Shown one piece after another: positions 50,863-58,794 of a stretch of DNA of 64,000 nt. The notes below the pieces were generated by a model, which was given only the letters and a program-made list of their open reading frames with translations, made no database searches and was not told the DNA's origin. Location: NCBI RefSeq assembly GCF_022811645.1, contig NZ_CP094534.1, positions 1,488,001-1,552,000 on the forward strand, given 5' to 3'. Position 1 is the stretch's first letter. Each line of letters begins with the position of its first letter. The stretch is from Hymenobacter monticola. GTDB lineage: Bacteria > Bacteroidota > Bacteroidia > Cytophagales > Hymenobacteraceae. The translations under genes and the position numbers were made by a program.

Positions 50863-52407
50863 ATGCTCGACCAGCTACTCGCCCGTGCCGTTCAGTGGAG
50901 CAGCCTGCCCCGCATCGCCCGCGTGCAGGAGCAGCCCGACGCCCTGCAGGCCCACTTGCTGGCCCACCTGCTGCGCCGGGCCCAGGGCACCGAGTGGGGC
51001 CGGCGCTACGGCTACCGCGAGCAACTGTCGGCCGCCGAGTTTGGCCGCCGCGTGCCGGTGAGCACCTACGAGCAGCTGTACCCCGAACTGGAAAAGGTGT
51101 TGCGCGGCCAGCCCGACGTGCTGTGGCCCGGCTGCCCGCGCTGGTTTGCCAAAAGCAGCGGCACCACCAACGCCCGCAGCAAGTACATCCCCGTCACGCG
51201 GGAGGCGCTGCAGGAGTGCCACTACCGCGCCGGGCGCGACATGCTGGCCCTGAGTACGCATTTCTACCCGCAGGAACGGTTGCTGGCCGGCAAAACGCTG
51301 TCGTTGGGCGGCGCGCACGCGGCCAACCCGTTCCGGCCGCAGGAGCCCGCCTCGCGCGCCGGCGACGTGTCGGCCGTCATCATGGCGCAGCTGCCGGGCT
51401 GGGCTGAGGGGCTGCGTACGCCCCCGCTGCACCTGGCGCTGCTGAGCGAGTGGGAAGAGAAAATCGAGCGCATTGCCCGGCACGTGCTGCACCAGGACGT
51501 GCGCGTGCTGGCCGGCGTGCCCACTTGGATGGTGGTGCTGCTGCGCCGCGTGGTGGCCCTGGCCGGCGCCGAACACATCACGCAGGTGTGGCCGCAGCTG
51601 CGCCTGTTTCTGCACGGAGCCGTGGCCTTCGGGCCCTACCGCGAGCTGTTTCGCCAGCTGATTCCGGATGCGCGCATGCGCTACCTCGAAATCTACAACG
51701 CCTCTGAAGGCTACTTCGCGCTGCAGGACCAGCCCGACAGTGAAGACCTGCTGCTGCTGCTCGACCACGGCATCTACTACGAGTTCCTGCCCGCCGACCA
51801 GTGGGAGGCCCCCGACCCGCGCCCCGTTCCCTTGGCCGATGTAGAACTGCATAGGCCCTATGCGCTGGTCATCAGCACCAACGCGGGCCTGTGGCGCTAC
51901 CTGGTGGGCGACACCGTGCGCTTCACCTCGCGGGCACCGTATCGGGTGCGCATCACCGGGCGCACCAAGCACTTTCTCAATGCCTTCGGCGAAGAGGTCG
52001 TCATTGAAAACGCCGAAGCCGCCGTGGCCGCTGCCAGCCAGGCCACGGCAGCGGCCGTGCGCGACTTCACGGCCGCGCCCGTGTGGTTCGCGGCCGACAA
52101 CGCGGCCTCGCGCGGGGGCCACGAGTGGGCGGTGGAGTTTGCACCGGGCGCCGCACGCCCCGACCTGGCCCGCTTCGGGGCCGTACTCGACGCCACGCTG
52201 TGCGAACTGAATTCCGACTACGCGGCCAAACGCCACCGCAGTCTGGCTTTGGTGCCACCCCGGGTGCACGCAGTGCCCGCCGGCACTTTTGAGGCCTGGC
52301 TGGCCGGGCAGGGCAAGCTGGGCGGCCAGCACAAAGTGCCGCGCCTGCTCAACACCCGCGACGTGCTGGAAGCCGTGCTGCAAACGGCTGCGCAGCTAAT
52401 CGGCTAG
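50863..52407 (+). CDS. GH3 family protein (acyl-adenylate amino acid ligase-like)
   Basis: 514 residues from ATG at 50863. GH3 proteins form an acyl-AMP and conjugate it to an amine; in plants the acceptors are amino acids, in bacteria the substrates are unknown. ATP-binding P-loop-like FAKSSGTTNARSKYIPVT (about 105-122), YNASEGYFALQD, Y(Y)EFLPADQW, LVISTNAGLWRYLVGDTVRF and RITGRTKHFLNAFGEEV are conserved GH3 motifs. The length is normal and no domain is missing. Such genes are widespread in Bacteroidota, so plant transfer need not be assumed. Confidence 0.88.
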   Translation: MLDQLLARAVQWSSLPRIARVQEQPDALQAHLLAHLLRRAQGTEWGRRYGYREQLSAAEFGRRVPVSTYEQLYPELEKVLRGQPDVLWPGCPRWFAKSSGTTNARSKYIPVTREALQECHYRAGRDMLALSTHFYPQERLLAGKTLSLGGAHAANPFRPQEPASRAGDVSAVIMAQLPGWAEGLRTPPLHLALLSEWEEKIERIARHVLHQDVRVLAGVPTWMVVLLRRVVALAGAEHITQVWPQLRLFLHGAVAFGPYRELFRQLIPDARMRYLEIYNASEGYFALQDQPDSEDLLLLLDHGIYYEFLPADQWEAPDPRPVPLADVELHRPYALVISTNAGLWRYLVGDTVRFTSRAPYRVRITGRTKHFLNAFGEEVVIENAEAAVAAASQATAAAVRDFTAAPVWFAADNAASRGGHEWAVEFAPGAARPDLARFGAVLDATLCELNSDYAAKRHRSLALVPPRVHAVPAGTFEAWLAGQGKLGGQHKVPRLLNTRDVLEAVLQTAAQLIG

Positions 52408-52559
52408 GGTTCGTAAGTGGCTATTGCTTAGCCTCAACCGGAGTTAGTGGAATAAAAAAAGGCGTTTATCAGCAGCAAGCACATTTTTCAGAAAATTCCA
52501 AATCAACGAATTAGCGGAATTCAAGGATATGATGTAATATTACCTTAATATTCCTGCTT

Positions 52560-52769
52560 ATGCCCGCACTCGCCCGTATTCCCGCAGACCGCAAATCGGC
52601 CTATAAACGGCCTTACAAAACCCGTAGCCAACGCCGTGAGCGCGACCGACGCAAGCACGACGAGAACAACGACTACAAGTTTTTATTGCGCGTTGGCCTG
52701 GCCATTGGGGCTTTGATTGTAGTGGCCGTAATATGTGCAGTGCAAGGCATGAGCGAGCCGACCATCTAG
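52560..52769 (+). CDS. Small basic membrane protein (69 aa)
   Basis: The N-terminal 37 residues are strongly basic (SAYKRPYKTRSQRRERDRRK), then comes one hydrophobic helix (FLLRVGLAIGALIVVAVICA) and a short tail. The layout suggests a cytoplasmic positive N-terminus and one membrane span. No family recognised. It has an AT-rich upstream region 52408-52559 with no ORF, which fits its own promoter. It lies convergent with the gene at 52803-53600. Confidence 0.65.
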   Translation: MPALARIPADRKSAYKRPYKTRSQRRERDRRKHDENNDYKFLLRVGLAIGALIVVAVICAVQGMSEPTI

Positions 52770-52802
52770 GCGGGAACACGGCGCCGGCCTGAAGCCGCGG
52801 CC

Positions 52803-53600
52803 TTACTCGTCGAGCATACTGCCAATCAGGCCGCCGCCGAGCAGCCCGCCCAGCACCGAGCCGCTTTCCTTCTGCGCATTGCCGCCGGAAGGAGCCAGCG
52901 CCTGAATCAACTTTTTAACGGGCATCGATTGGAGCCACACGCGGCCGGTGCCGCGCAAGGTGGCCAGCAACAGGCCCTCGCCGCCGAATATCATCGACTT
53001 GAGGCCGCCGGCCCGGGCCACGCTGAAATCAATGCCGGGCTCGAAGGCCACCACGCAGCCCGTGTCCACGCGCAGCATGTCGTTGTTGAGCCGTTTTTCG
53101 ATGATGGTGCCGCCGGCGTGCACGAAGGCCTTGCCGTCGCCGGTAAGGCGCTGCAGGATGAAGCCCTCGCCGCCAAACAGGCCAGCCCCGAGTTTTTGGT
53201 TGAAGTGCAGGCTGATTTTGGTGCCGCGGGCCGCGGCCAGGAAGCCGTCTTTCTGCACGATGAGGCCCGTAGGCATGTCGCCCAGGTTGATGGGAATGAT
53301 GGTGCCCGGGTAGGGCGCCGAGAACGCCACCCGGCTTTTGCCGTAGCCGCCGCGGTGCGTGAAGTGCGTCAGAAACAACGACTCGCCGGTGATGAGGCGG
53401 GTGCCGGCCGAAAACAGCTTGCCCATGAAGCCCTGCTCGGGCTCGGAACCGTCGCCCATCTTGGTTTCGAAAGCGATGCCTTCCTCCATGTACACCATGG
53501 CTCCGGCTTCGGCAATGACGGTTTCGTTGGGGTCCAGCTCAATTTCCAGAACCTGGATATCGGACCCGAGAATGCGGTAATCGACGTCGTGGGAATGCAT
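52803..53600 (-). CDS. AIM24 / TIGR00266 family protein
   Basis: 265 residues from ATG at 53600. It has the TIGR00266 pattern: [40 protein letters not shown], the glycine-rich [51 protein letters not shown] and [13 protein letters not shown], ending in [20 protein letters not shown]. The fold is a beta-helix-like tryptophan-RNA-binding-attenuator fold repeat; the job is unknown in bacteria, while the mitochondrial AIM24 relative supports inner membrane organisation. TATCTTTG at 53628-53635 (minus strand) is a -7 box 27 bases before the start. Confidence 0.87.
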   Translation of the reverse strand: MHSHDVDYRILGSDIQVLEIELDPNETVIAEAGAMVYMEEGIAFETKMGDGSEPEQGFMGKLFSAGTRLITGESLFLTHFTHRGGYGKSRVAFSAPYPGTIIPINLGDMPTGLIVQKDGFLAAARGTKISLHFNQKLGAGLFGGEGFILQRLTGDGKAFVHAGGTIIEKRLNNDMLRVDTGCVVAFEPGIDFSVARAGGLKSMIFGGEGLLLATLRGTGRVWLQSMPVKKLIQALAPSGGNAQKESGSVLGGLLGGGLIGSMLDE

Positions 53601-53697
53601 GGCGCAGAAAGAAAAGGTTGATGCAGCCAAAGATAGGAGCGGGCCCGAAGCGGTGCCGAAAAAACTTCTGGCCGAGAGCAACAATATTTTAGGCTGC

Positions 53698-53728
53698 TTG
53701 CGTTAACGAAGTGTTTCAACTAAATTTA
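53698..53728 (+). promoter_or_regulatory. Probable promoter of the MORN-repeat lipoprotein gene
   Basis: TTG (53698-53700), 20 bases, TAAATTTA (53721-53728), seven of eight positions of TAnnTTTG. The ATG is 25 bases downstream. Confidence 0.5.
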
Positions 53729-53753
53729 TAGTTAAACTTAACGCTCTCTGCTC

Positions 53754-54362
53754 ATGCGCCTTTCCCGCTATCTGCTTCTATGCTGCCTGACGGCACTTCT
53801 AGGTGCTTGTGCCAGCTCAAAGCCTTCTTCCCAGGCCGGCCGGCGCGGCTTCTGGCGCCCCAACCATTTCGACCGTCACGGCCTGGAAAACGGCCGCTGG
53901 CGCACTTACTACGACGATTATAAGAAGCAGCCTTTCACCACAGGGCGCTACCGCCACGGCCGACCCGTGCGCACCTTCAACTACTACAACCCCACGGGCC
54001 AGCTCGACCGCACCGAGCAATACCAAAAAGACGGGCTCTGCGAGGTAACCTATTGGCACCCCGATGGCCAAGTGGCCCGCAAAGGTTCGGCCCAGTGGGT
54101 AACCGGCAAAGGCCGGGCCCCGCGCTTCTTCTGGTACGGCACCTGGACGAGCTACAACCCCACCGGCCAGGTGACTGACGTACAAACATATAACGACGGC
54201 ACCATCACGCGGGCCGAGAAGTATAAGGACGGCCAGCTCACCCAGGTCGACGTCTACGAAGGCAACAAAACCACGCGCACCGAAACCTACCAGAACGGCC
54301 AGCTGATACGGGTCGAAACCTTCGAAAAAGGTCTGCGCACCGGCAACACTCAAACGCTGTAA
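53754..54362 (+). CDS. Lipoprotein with MORN-like (YwqK-type) repeats
   Basis: 202 residues. Lipoprotein leader LLLCCLTALLGACASSKPSS (Cys about 19). The body is a row of about 23-residue MORN_2-type repeats with the pattern Y..G....R...Y...G: NGRWRTYYDD, GRPVRTFNYYNPTGQLDRTE, VTYWHPDGQVARKG, GTWTSYNPTGQVTDVQTY and TETYQNGQLIRVETFEKG. Proteins of this class are often named toxin-antitoxin YwqK antitoxins, but here the lipoprotein leader and lack of a toxin gene speak against that role. Probable outer-membrane or periplasmic protein with unknown function. Confidence 0.82.
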   Translation: MRLSRYLLLCCLTALLGACASSKPSSQAGRRGFWRPNHFDRHGLENGRWRTYYDDYKKQPFTTGRYRHGRPVRTFNYYNPTGQLDRTEQYQKDGLCEVTYWHPDGQVARKGSAQWVTGKGRAPRFFWYGTWTSYNPTGQVTDVQTYNDGTITRAEKYKDGQLTQVDVYEGNKTTRTETYQNGQLIRVETFEKGLRTGNTQTL

Positions 54363-54372
54363 TCCGAGCGGA

Positions 54373-54768
54373 CTACTCGTCGTCCGGCAGCTCGCTGCGA
54401 GTTTCGGCCACTTCTTTGTCGGGGTCTTCTACCGATTTTTTGCGCTTGGCCTCGCGGCTCGTGCGGCGCATGAAGTCCTCGTCCGATTCTTCGGGTTCGG
54501 GGTTGTGCTCGGCGTCGGCAATGGGGAAGGCCTCATCTTCCAGTTCTTCGGGTGTGGGCTTTTCGCCAAACTGGCCGGCGCGGTCCACCAGTTTTTTGTC
54601 GCGCACGTGGCGGCCCAGAAACTGGTTGATTTGCTCGATGCTGTAGTTGGAGGTGATTTCGCCCAGCGGGTTCACGCCAATCTCGAAGCCCTCCAGCTCT
54701 TTGTGGACGCGGGCTTTCTTGTCGGGGTCGGCAGCGGTTTTCTTGGGCTTGACGGGTTTCTTGGCCAT
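54373..54768 (-). CDS. Acidic conserved protein of unknown function (131 aa)
   Basis: Basic start (MAKKPVKPKKTAADPDKKAR), then a short folded segment (LEGFEIGVNPLGEITSNYSI, EQINQFLGRHVRDKKLVD) and a long acidic, probably disordered tail (PEPEESDEDFMRR). No membrane segment or known catalytic motif. A conserved core around ITSNYSIEQINQFL is seen in Bacteroidota proteins as far as I recall, without known function. It is convergent with the MORN-repeat gene, ten bases apart, and stands upstream of nothing in an obvious operon. Confidence 0.72.
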   Translation of the reverse strand: MAKKPVKPKKTAADPDKKARVHKELEGFEIGVNPLGEITSNYSIEQINQFLGRHVRDKKLVDRAGQFGEKPTPEELEDEAFPIADAEHNPEPEESDEDFMRRTSREAKRKKSVEDPDKEVAETRSELPDDE

Positions 54769-54837
54769 AACGAAAAGAATTGGGCAGATGCTATTGCCTG
54801 CTTTACGCGAATTCGCCCGATTGGGTAAAATCCCCAC

Positions 54838-54865
54838 AAAAAAAGGCGGACCCATCGGTCCGCCT
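54838..54865 (-). terminator. Terminator of gltX
   Basis: On the minus strand AGGCGGACC (54865-54857) pairs with GGTCCGCCT (54852-54844) and is followed by seven T. Confidence 0.9.
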
Positions 54866-54924
54866 TCTCTGTGCCCACCGGGGCAAAATTGCATCTGGTA
54901 AGTCTCCGAAGAAACCTGCCGCAG

Positions 54925-56481
54925 CTACGCCGCCACGGGCAGTCGCTCCACGGCCTTGCGCAGCCGCTCGGCCACCTCGCCCGAGCCCAGGATGGCCAGG
55001 GTTTCGAACAGGTCGGGGCCGGCGGCGGCGCCGGTCACGGCCACGCGCAGGGCCTGCAACACCTGGCCGGGCTTCATGCCCTGGGCCTCCACGGTTTGGT
55101 TGAAGATGCTTTTCAGCACTTCGGCGTTGGCGCTGGGCTCCGAGTTGGCGGGCAGGCCGTCGGCGTAAGCCGTGAGGGCGGCGGCCACCTGGGCGTTCCA
55201 CTTCTTGCTGATGACGGCCTCGTCGTACTCCGTGGGGGCCTGGAAGAAGTACTTGGCCTCCTGCCAGAAGTCGTTGGGGAAGCTCACGCGCTCCTTCATC
55301 ACGCCCACAATTTGCTCGGCTTTCTCCGGCAAGCAATCAATGCCGTGCTCCTGCAGGGCCGTGAGCAGGTAGGGCGCCAGTTCGGCGTTGGGCTTGGCGC
55401 GCAGGTAGTGCTCGTTGAACCACTTCACCTTGTTCTGGTCGAACTTGGCCGGCGACTTGCTCACGCGCTCAATGGAGAAGGCCTGAATCAGCTCGTCCAT
55501 CGAGAAAATCTCCTGCTGCGTGCCGGGGTTCCAGCCCAGGAAGGCCAGGAAGTTCACCAGCGCCTCGGGCAGGTAGCCGTCTTCGCGGTAGCCGCGGCTC
55601 ACGGTGGGCTCGCCGGTTTCGCCGTCGATGCCGTGCCACTCCAGCGGAAACACCGGGAAGCCCAGGCGGTCGCCGTCGCGCTTGCTGAGCTTGCCGGTGC
55701 CGTCGGGCTTGAGCAGCAGGGGCAGGTGGGCAAACTGCGGCATGGTCTTCTCCCAGCCCAGGTAGCGGTAGAGCAGCACGTGCAGCGGCGCCGAGGGCAG
55801 CCACTCCTCGCCCCGGATGACGTGCGAGATTTCCATCAAATGGTCGTCCACGATGTTGGCCAGGTGGTAGGTCGGCATGCCGTCCGACTTCATCAGCACC
55901 TTGTCATCGATGGCCGAAGAGTGCACCACCACCCAGCCGCGAATCAAGTCCTGAAAGCGTACTTCCTCCTTGCGGGGCACTTTCAGGCGAATTACGTAGG
56001 GCGCGCCGCTGTCGAGCAGCTGCTTCACCTCGTCTTCGGGCAGGGTGAGGGAGTTGCGCATCTGGGCACGGGTGATGCTGTTGTACTGCGGGTTGGGCAC
56101 CTTGGCGGCCTGCAGGCGGGCGCGCATGGCGTCCAGCTCCTCGGCCGTATCGAAGGCGTAGTAGGCAAAGCCGTCGGCAATGAGCTGGTCGGCGTACTGC
56201 TTGTACATGGGCTTGCGCTCGCTCTGCTTGTACGGGCCGTGGGGGCCGCCCACGCCTTGCCCTTCGTCAATCACGATGCCGCACCAGGCCAGGGCTTCGA
56301 GGATGTACTCCTCGGCGCCGGGCACGAAGCGGTTTTGGTCGGTGTCTTCGATGCGCAGCAGCATCTTGCCGCCCAGCTTGCGGGCCAGCAGGTAGTTGTA
56401 CAGGGCCGTGCGCACGCCGCCAATGTGCAGCGGGCCGGTGGGGGAAGGCGCGAAACGCACCCGAACTTCTCTTTCAGCCAT
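54925..56481 (-). CDS. gltX: Glutamate--tRNA ligase
   Basis: 518-residue class I aminoacyl-tRNA synthetase charging tRNA-Glu in the cytoplasm. HIGH motif FAPSPTGPLHIGGVRTALYN (about 9-28), RIEDTDQNRFVPGAEEYI, the KMSKS motif as KLSKRDGDRLGF (about 245-256), and an anticodon-binding helical domain at the C-terminus with ALLNFLAFLGW-like ALVNFLAFLGWNPG. The start at 56481 (MAEREVRVRFAPSPTG) is the family start; an extension to 56535 is not used. A rho-independent terminator follows. Confidence 0.95.
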   Translation of the reverse strand: MAEREVRVRFAPSPTGPLHIGGVRTALYNYLLARKLGGKMLLRIEDTDQNRFVPGAEEYILEALAWCGIVIDEGQGVGGPHGPYKQSERKPMYKQYADQLIADGFAYYAFDTAEELDAMRARLQAAKVPNPQYNSITRAQMRNSLTLPEDEVKQLLDSGAPYVIRLKVPRKEEVRFQDLIRGWVVVHSSAIDDKVLMKSDGMPTYHLANIVDDHLMEISHVIRGEEWLPSAPLHVLLYRYLGWEKTMPQFAHLPLLLKPDGTGKLSKRDGDRLGFPVFPLEWHGIDGETGEPTVSRGYREDGYLPEALVNFLAFLGWNPGTQQEIFSMDELIQAFSIERVSKSPAKFDQNKVKWFNEHYLRAKPNAELAPYLLTALQEHGIDCLPEKAEQIVGVMKERVSFPNDFWQEAKYFFQAPTEYDEAVISKKWNAQVAAALTAYADGLPANSEPSANAEVLKSIFNQTVEAQGMKPGQVLQALRVAVTGAAAGPDLFETLAILGSGEVAERLRKAVERLPVAA

Positions 56482-56540
56482 AACAAATGAAAAGCGCGCC
56501 CCGAGGTTCGGAACGCGCTGCAAAGGTAAGGACATGAACT

Positions 56541-56628
56541 GTAGCGAGGACGCTGCGAGTCCGTGCCTAGGTCAAGGCGAAAGTGTCGATGGGGCTGGCG
56601 AGTCAGGGGCTCGCTGCCCCCACGCTAC
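56541..56628. repeat. Degenerate family D inverted repeat (copy D3)
   Basis: The left arm from 56541 (GTAGCGAGGACGCTGCGAG) and the right arm ending at 56628 are recognisably inverse but differ at several positions. The end GTAGCG is shared with D1 and D2. It lies between gltX and the erythromycin-esterase-like gene, whose TGA begins one base after its right end. Confidence 0.6.
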
Positions 56629-56629
56629 G

Positions 56630-57925
56630 TCACTCGCCCCACGGGTATAGGTCCGGCGGGCTGTGCTGTTCGCCCTCAATGACCAGCGGGTGCAAAGCCC
56701 GGGTGTGGTCGATGAATAAAAAGGCATCGTAGCGGTCGGGCAGGAGGGAAGGCACGTAGTTGCCAAACCGCTCAAACTGCGGCTGGTACACCACCCCAAT
56801 GGCCCGGTGCCCCACCGATTCAGCCAGCCGGGCATCGTGCCTGATTTCTGACGAAAGCAGCAGCGCGTTTTCACCCCCCAGTTGGCGATGCAACAGGTCC
56901 TCCCAGGAATTGCGCGTAGCGGGCGGCACCGTCATGCGCTCCCACGGCGCACCCCATTCCTTGCCGGCAATCACGCTGCCTTGGTACGAGCCAAAGCCCA
57001 CACTGAACACGTTCTCGCGGCCCAGCTGCTCGCGCGCCAGCTGGCCGATGTTGACCATGTCTTCGCGCCGCATGTCGGTGTGGCGCGCATCGCCAATGTG
57101 GGTGTTGTGGGCCCACACAATGGCCTTGCTCTCAGGGCCGTGCAGGTCCAGCAAGCGAGTGAGGGTTTCCATCATGTGCTCGTCGCGCACGTTCCAAGAA
57201 GCGCCGCCGCCGCGCAGCATGGCCTTGTAGTAGCGCTCGGCGTTCACGGCCACCAAGGCATTTTGCTCGGCGGCAAAGGCTTGCTCGCGCTCCGATAGGG
57301 TTGCGTAAGTGCGCGTGGCCGCCTGGCGGCGCAGGGTGCGCAGCAAGCCGTTCACTTCGTCGTGGCAATCTTCCGACACAAATGCTACGGCGCGGGCGTA
57401 TTCCTGCGGGTCTGAGCTGTAGGGTTCAAAGCAGCCGAAGGCCTGGCGGGCGGCGGCCATGGCGCCGTCGCCCTGCTGCTCGGCGTAGTGCAGCACTTCC
57501 TGTAACGATTCCCAGAGGCTGTACACATCCAGGCCGTAGAAGCCCACGCGCTGCGCCGCGGGGTGTGCTTGGTTATGACGCTGCAGCCATTCTGTAAGGG
57601 CCGCCATCTCCCAGTTGCCCCACATCCAAGTGGGCCAGCGGTTGAAGGTTTGGAGCAGTTGGGCCGCCGAGCCATGCGCGGCCTGGTCCTGCTTAATAGC
57701 TGCATTCACTTCGAAGCAGTCGGGCCAGTCGCCTTCCACGGCAATGAAGGAAACACCTTTTTCCTGTATCAGCCGCTTGCTGAGAGCCGCACGCCAGGTA
57801 TAGTATTCGTGGGTGCCGTGCGAGGCTTCGCCCAGCAGCACTACGCGGGCGTCGCCGATGGCAGCCAGCAGCGGGTCAAGGTCAGCGGCAGAGCCGAGGG
57901 GATGGGTAGGAAGGGGCGACGCCAT
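56630..57925 (-). CDS. Erythromycin esterase family protein
   Basis: 431 residues, the size of Ere-like hydrolases. The family motif VVLLGEASHGTHEYYTWRA (about 30-48) holds the catalytic His and Glu; further conserved parts are FIAVEGDWPDCFEVN, VGFYGLDVYSLWESL, AIVWAHNTHIGDAR and FSVGFGSYQGSVIA, ending in HRAIGVVYQPQFERFGNYVP. True Ere enzymes open the macrolactone ring of erythromycin, but most genomic members of this family have unknown substrates, so drug resistance should not be assumed. It has no signal peptide. Confidence 0.86.
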   Translation of the reverse strand: MASPLPTHPLGSAADLDPLLAAIGDARVVLLGEASHGTHEYYTWRAALSKRLIQEKGVSFIAVEGDWPDCFEVNAAIKQDQAAHGSAAQLLQTFNRWPTWMWGNWEMAALTEWLQRHNQAHPAAQRVGFYGLDVYSLWESLQEVLHYAEQQGDGAMAAARQAFGCFEPYSSDPQEYARAVAFVSEDCHDEVNGLLRTLRRQAATRTYATLSEREQAFAAEQNALVAVNAERYYKAMLRGGGASWNVRDEHMMETLTRLLDLHGPESKAIVWAHNTHIGDARHTDMRREDMVNIGQLAREQLGRENVFSVGFGSYQGSVIAGKEWGAPWERMTVPPATRNSWEDLLHRQLGGENALLLSSEIRHDARLAESVGHRAIGVVYQPQFERFGNYVPSLLPDRYDAFLFIDHTRALHPLVIEGEQHSPPDLYPWGE

Positions 57926-57937
57926 AGCCGAACAACC

Positions 57938-57974
57938 AAAAAGCCAGCCCGCAACAGTTGCGAACTGGTTTTTT
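57938..57974 (-). terminator. Terminator after the small membrane protein gene
   Basis: On the minus strand CCAG (57968-57965) pairs with CTGG (57947-57944) and an inner CGCAA/TTGCG pair strengthens the stem; a T-tract follows. Confidence 0.65.
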
Positions 57975-58034
57975 CTACGCGGCTATGTACCAAGGTGTTA
58001 ACGCTGAGCTTGCCGGGCGGAGCGGCTTCCGGAG

Positions 58035-58226
58035 CTAGTCCCGGTTCTTAAAACCCAGCCACAGCACCAAGCCCAGCAGCGCGATGCCGCCGCGAATGGC
58101 CCAGGCTACGGCAGGTCCCCACTGCTCAATCCAGGTGAGAAAAACGTAGTGCAGGTTGGGGTTAATCAGCGGCAGCACCAGCGAAATGAGCCCAATGATG
58201 AGCAGGCCGAGTCCAAGTTCTTTCAT
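58035..58226 (-). CDS. Small two-helix membrane protein (63 aa)
   Basis: 63 residues from ATG at 58226. Two hydrophobic helices (LGLGLLIIGLISLVLPLI and VAWAIRGGIALLGLVLWLGF) are joined by a polar loop with NPNLHYVFLTWIEQWGP. The C-terminus ends in FKNRD, probably cytoplasmic. No known family name. It lies 62 bases downstream of ridA in the same direction and may be co-transcribed with it; a terminator follows. Confidence 0.7.
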   Translation of the reverse strand: MKELGLGLLIIGLISLVLPLINPNLHYVFLTWIEQWGPAVAWAIRGGIALLGLVLWLGFKNRD

Positions 58227-58287
58227 GCGAAGTGAAGAGGTTAAGGGTTGAGAATGAAGCATTCCCAACGCTCGCTTCGCCCCGATA

Positions 58288-58671
58288 TTATGCGCCCACC
58301 GCGATGCAGGAAATCTCTACCTGCACGTCGCGCGGCAGGCGGGCTACTTCCACTGTCTCCCGGGCCGGGGCGGTGGCCTCGTCGAAGTACGAGCCATATA
58401 CCTGATTGATGGTCGCAAAGTCGCCGAGGTTCTTGACGAAGATGCTGCACTTTACCACATCGGCCAGCGTGAGGCCGGCGGCCATGAGAATGGCGCTCAG
58501 GTTTTTCAGCACCTGGTGGGTCTGAGCGGTGATGTCGCCGGGCACGAGCTGCCCGCTGGCGTCCAGCGGAATCTGGCCTGAAACGTACACGGTGTTGCCC
58601 GCCTTCACGGCTTGCGAGTAGGGGCCAATGGGCGCGGGTGCCTGGTCGGTAAGAATAATCTGGTGAGCCAT
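58288..58671 (-). CDS. ridA: RidA family reactive intermediate/imine deaminase
   Basis: 127 residues. RidA hydrolyses reactive enamine/imine products of PLP-dependent dehydratases, preventing damage to other enzymes in the cytoplasm as a trimer. Conserved parts are APAPIGPYSQAVKAGNTVYV, SGQIPLDASG, ITAQTHQVLKNLSAILMAAG and APARETVEVARLPRDVQVEI, whose Arg is the active-site residue. Length and all features match. It may be co-transcribed with the small membrane protein gene that follows. Confidence 0.93.
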   Translation of the reverse strand: MAHQIILTDQAPAPIGPYSQAVKAGNTVYVSGQIPLDASGQLVPGDITAQTHQVLKNLSAILMAAGLTLADVVKCSIFVKNLGDFATINQVYGSYFDEATAPARETVEVARLPRDVQVEISCIAVGA

Positions 58672-58726
58672 GTCGGAGGATTGGTGATGTTGTGAGTTGG
58701 TGGTTTCAGGGCCGCAAATAACGCGA

Positions 58727-58756
58727 AAAGCCGCCCCTGTTTCCAGGAGCGGCTTC
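58727..58756 (-). terminator. Terminator of glmS
   Basis: On the minus strand AAGCCGCTCCTG (58755-58744) pairs with CAGGGGCGGCTT and a T-tract follows. A short extra hairpin GCGGGCTT/AAACCCGC lies at 58763-58780. Confidence 0.8.
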
Positions 58757-58794
58757 TCATAAGCGGGCTTTCAAACCCGCCTATTCATAATTCA

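Noticed and set aside
50863..52407. Recent transfer of a plant GH3 gene
   Set aside because: GH3-family genes are common in Bacteroidota, and base composition matches the neighbours.
53754..54362. YwqK antitoxin of a toxin-antitoxin pair
   Set aside because: It has a lipoprotein leader and there is no toxin gene beside it; only the MORN-like repeats match.
56630..57925. Macrolide resistance gene
   Set aside because: The family motif is present, but most chromosomal erythromycin-esterase-like proteins have no proven macrolide activity; family name only is kept.
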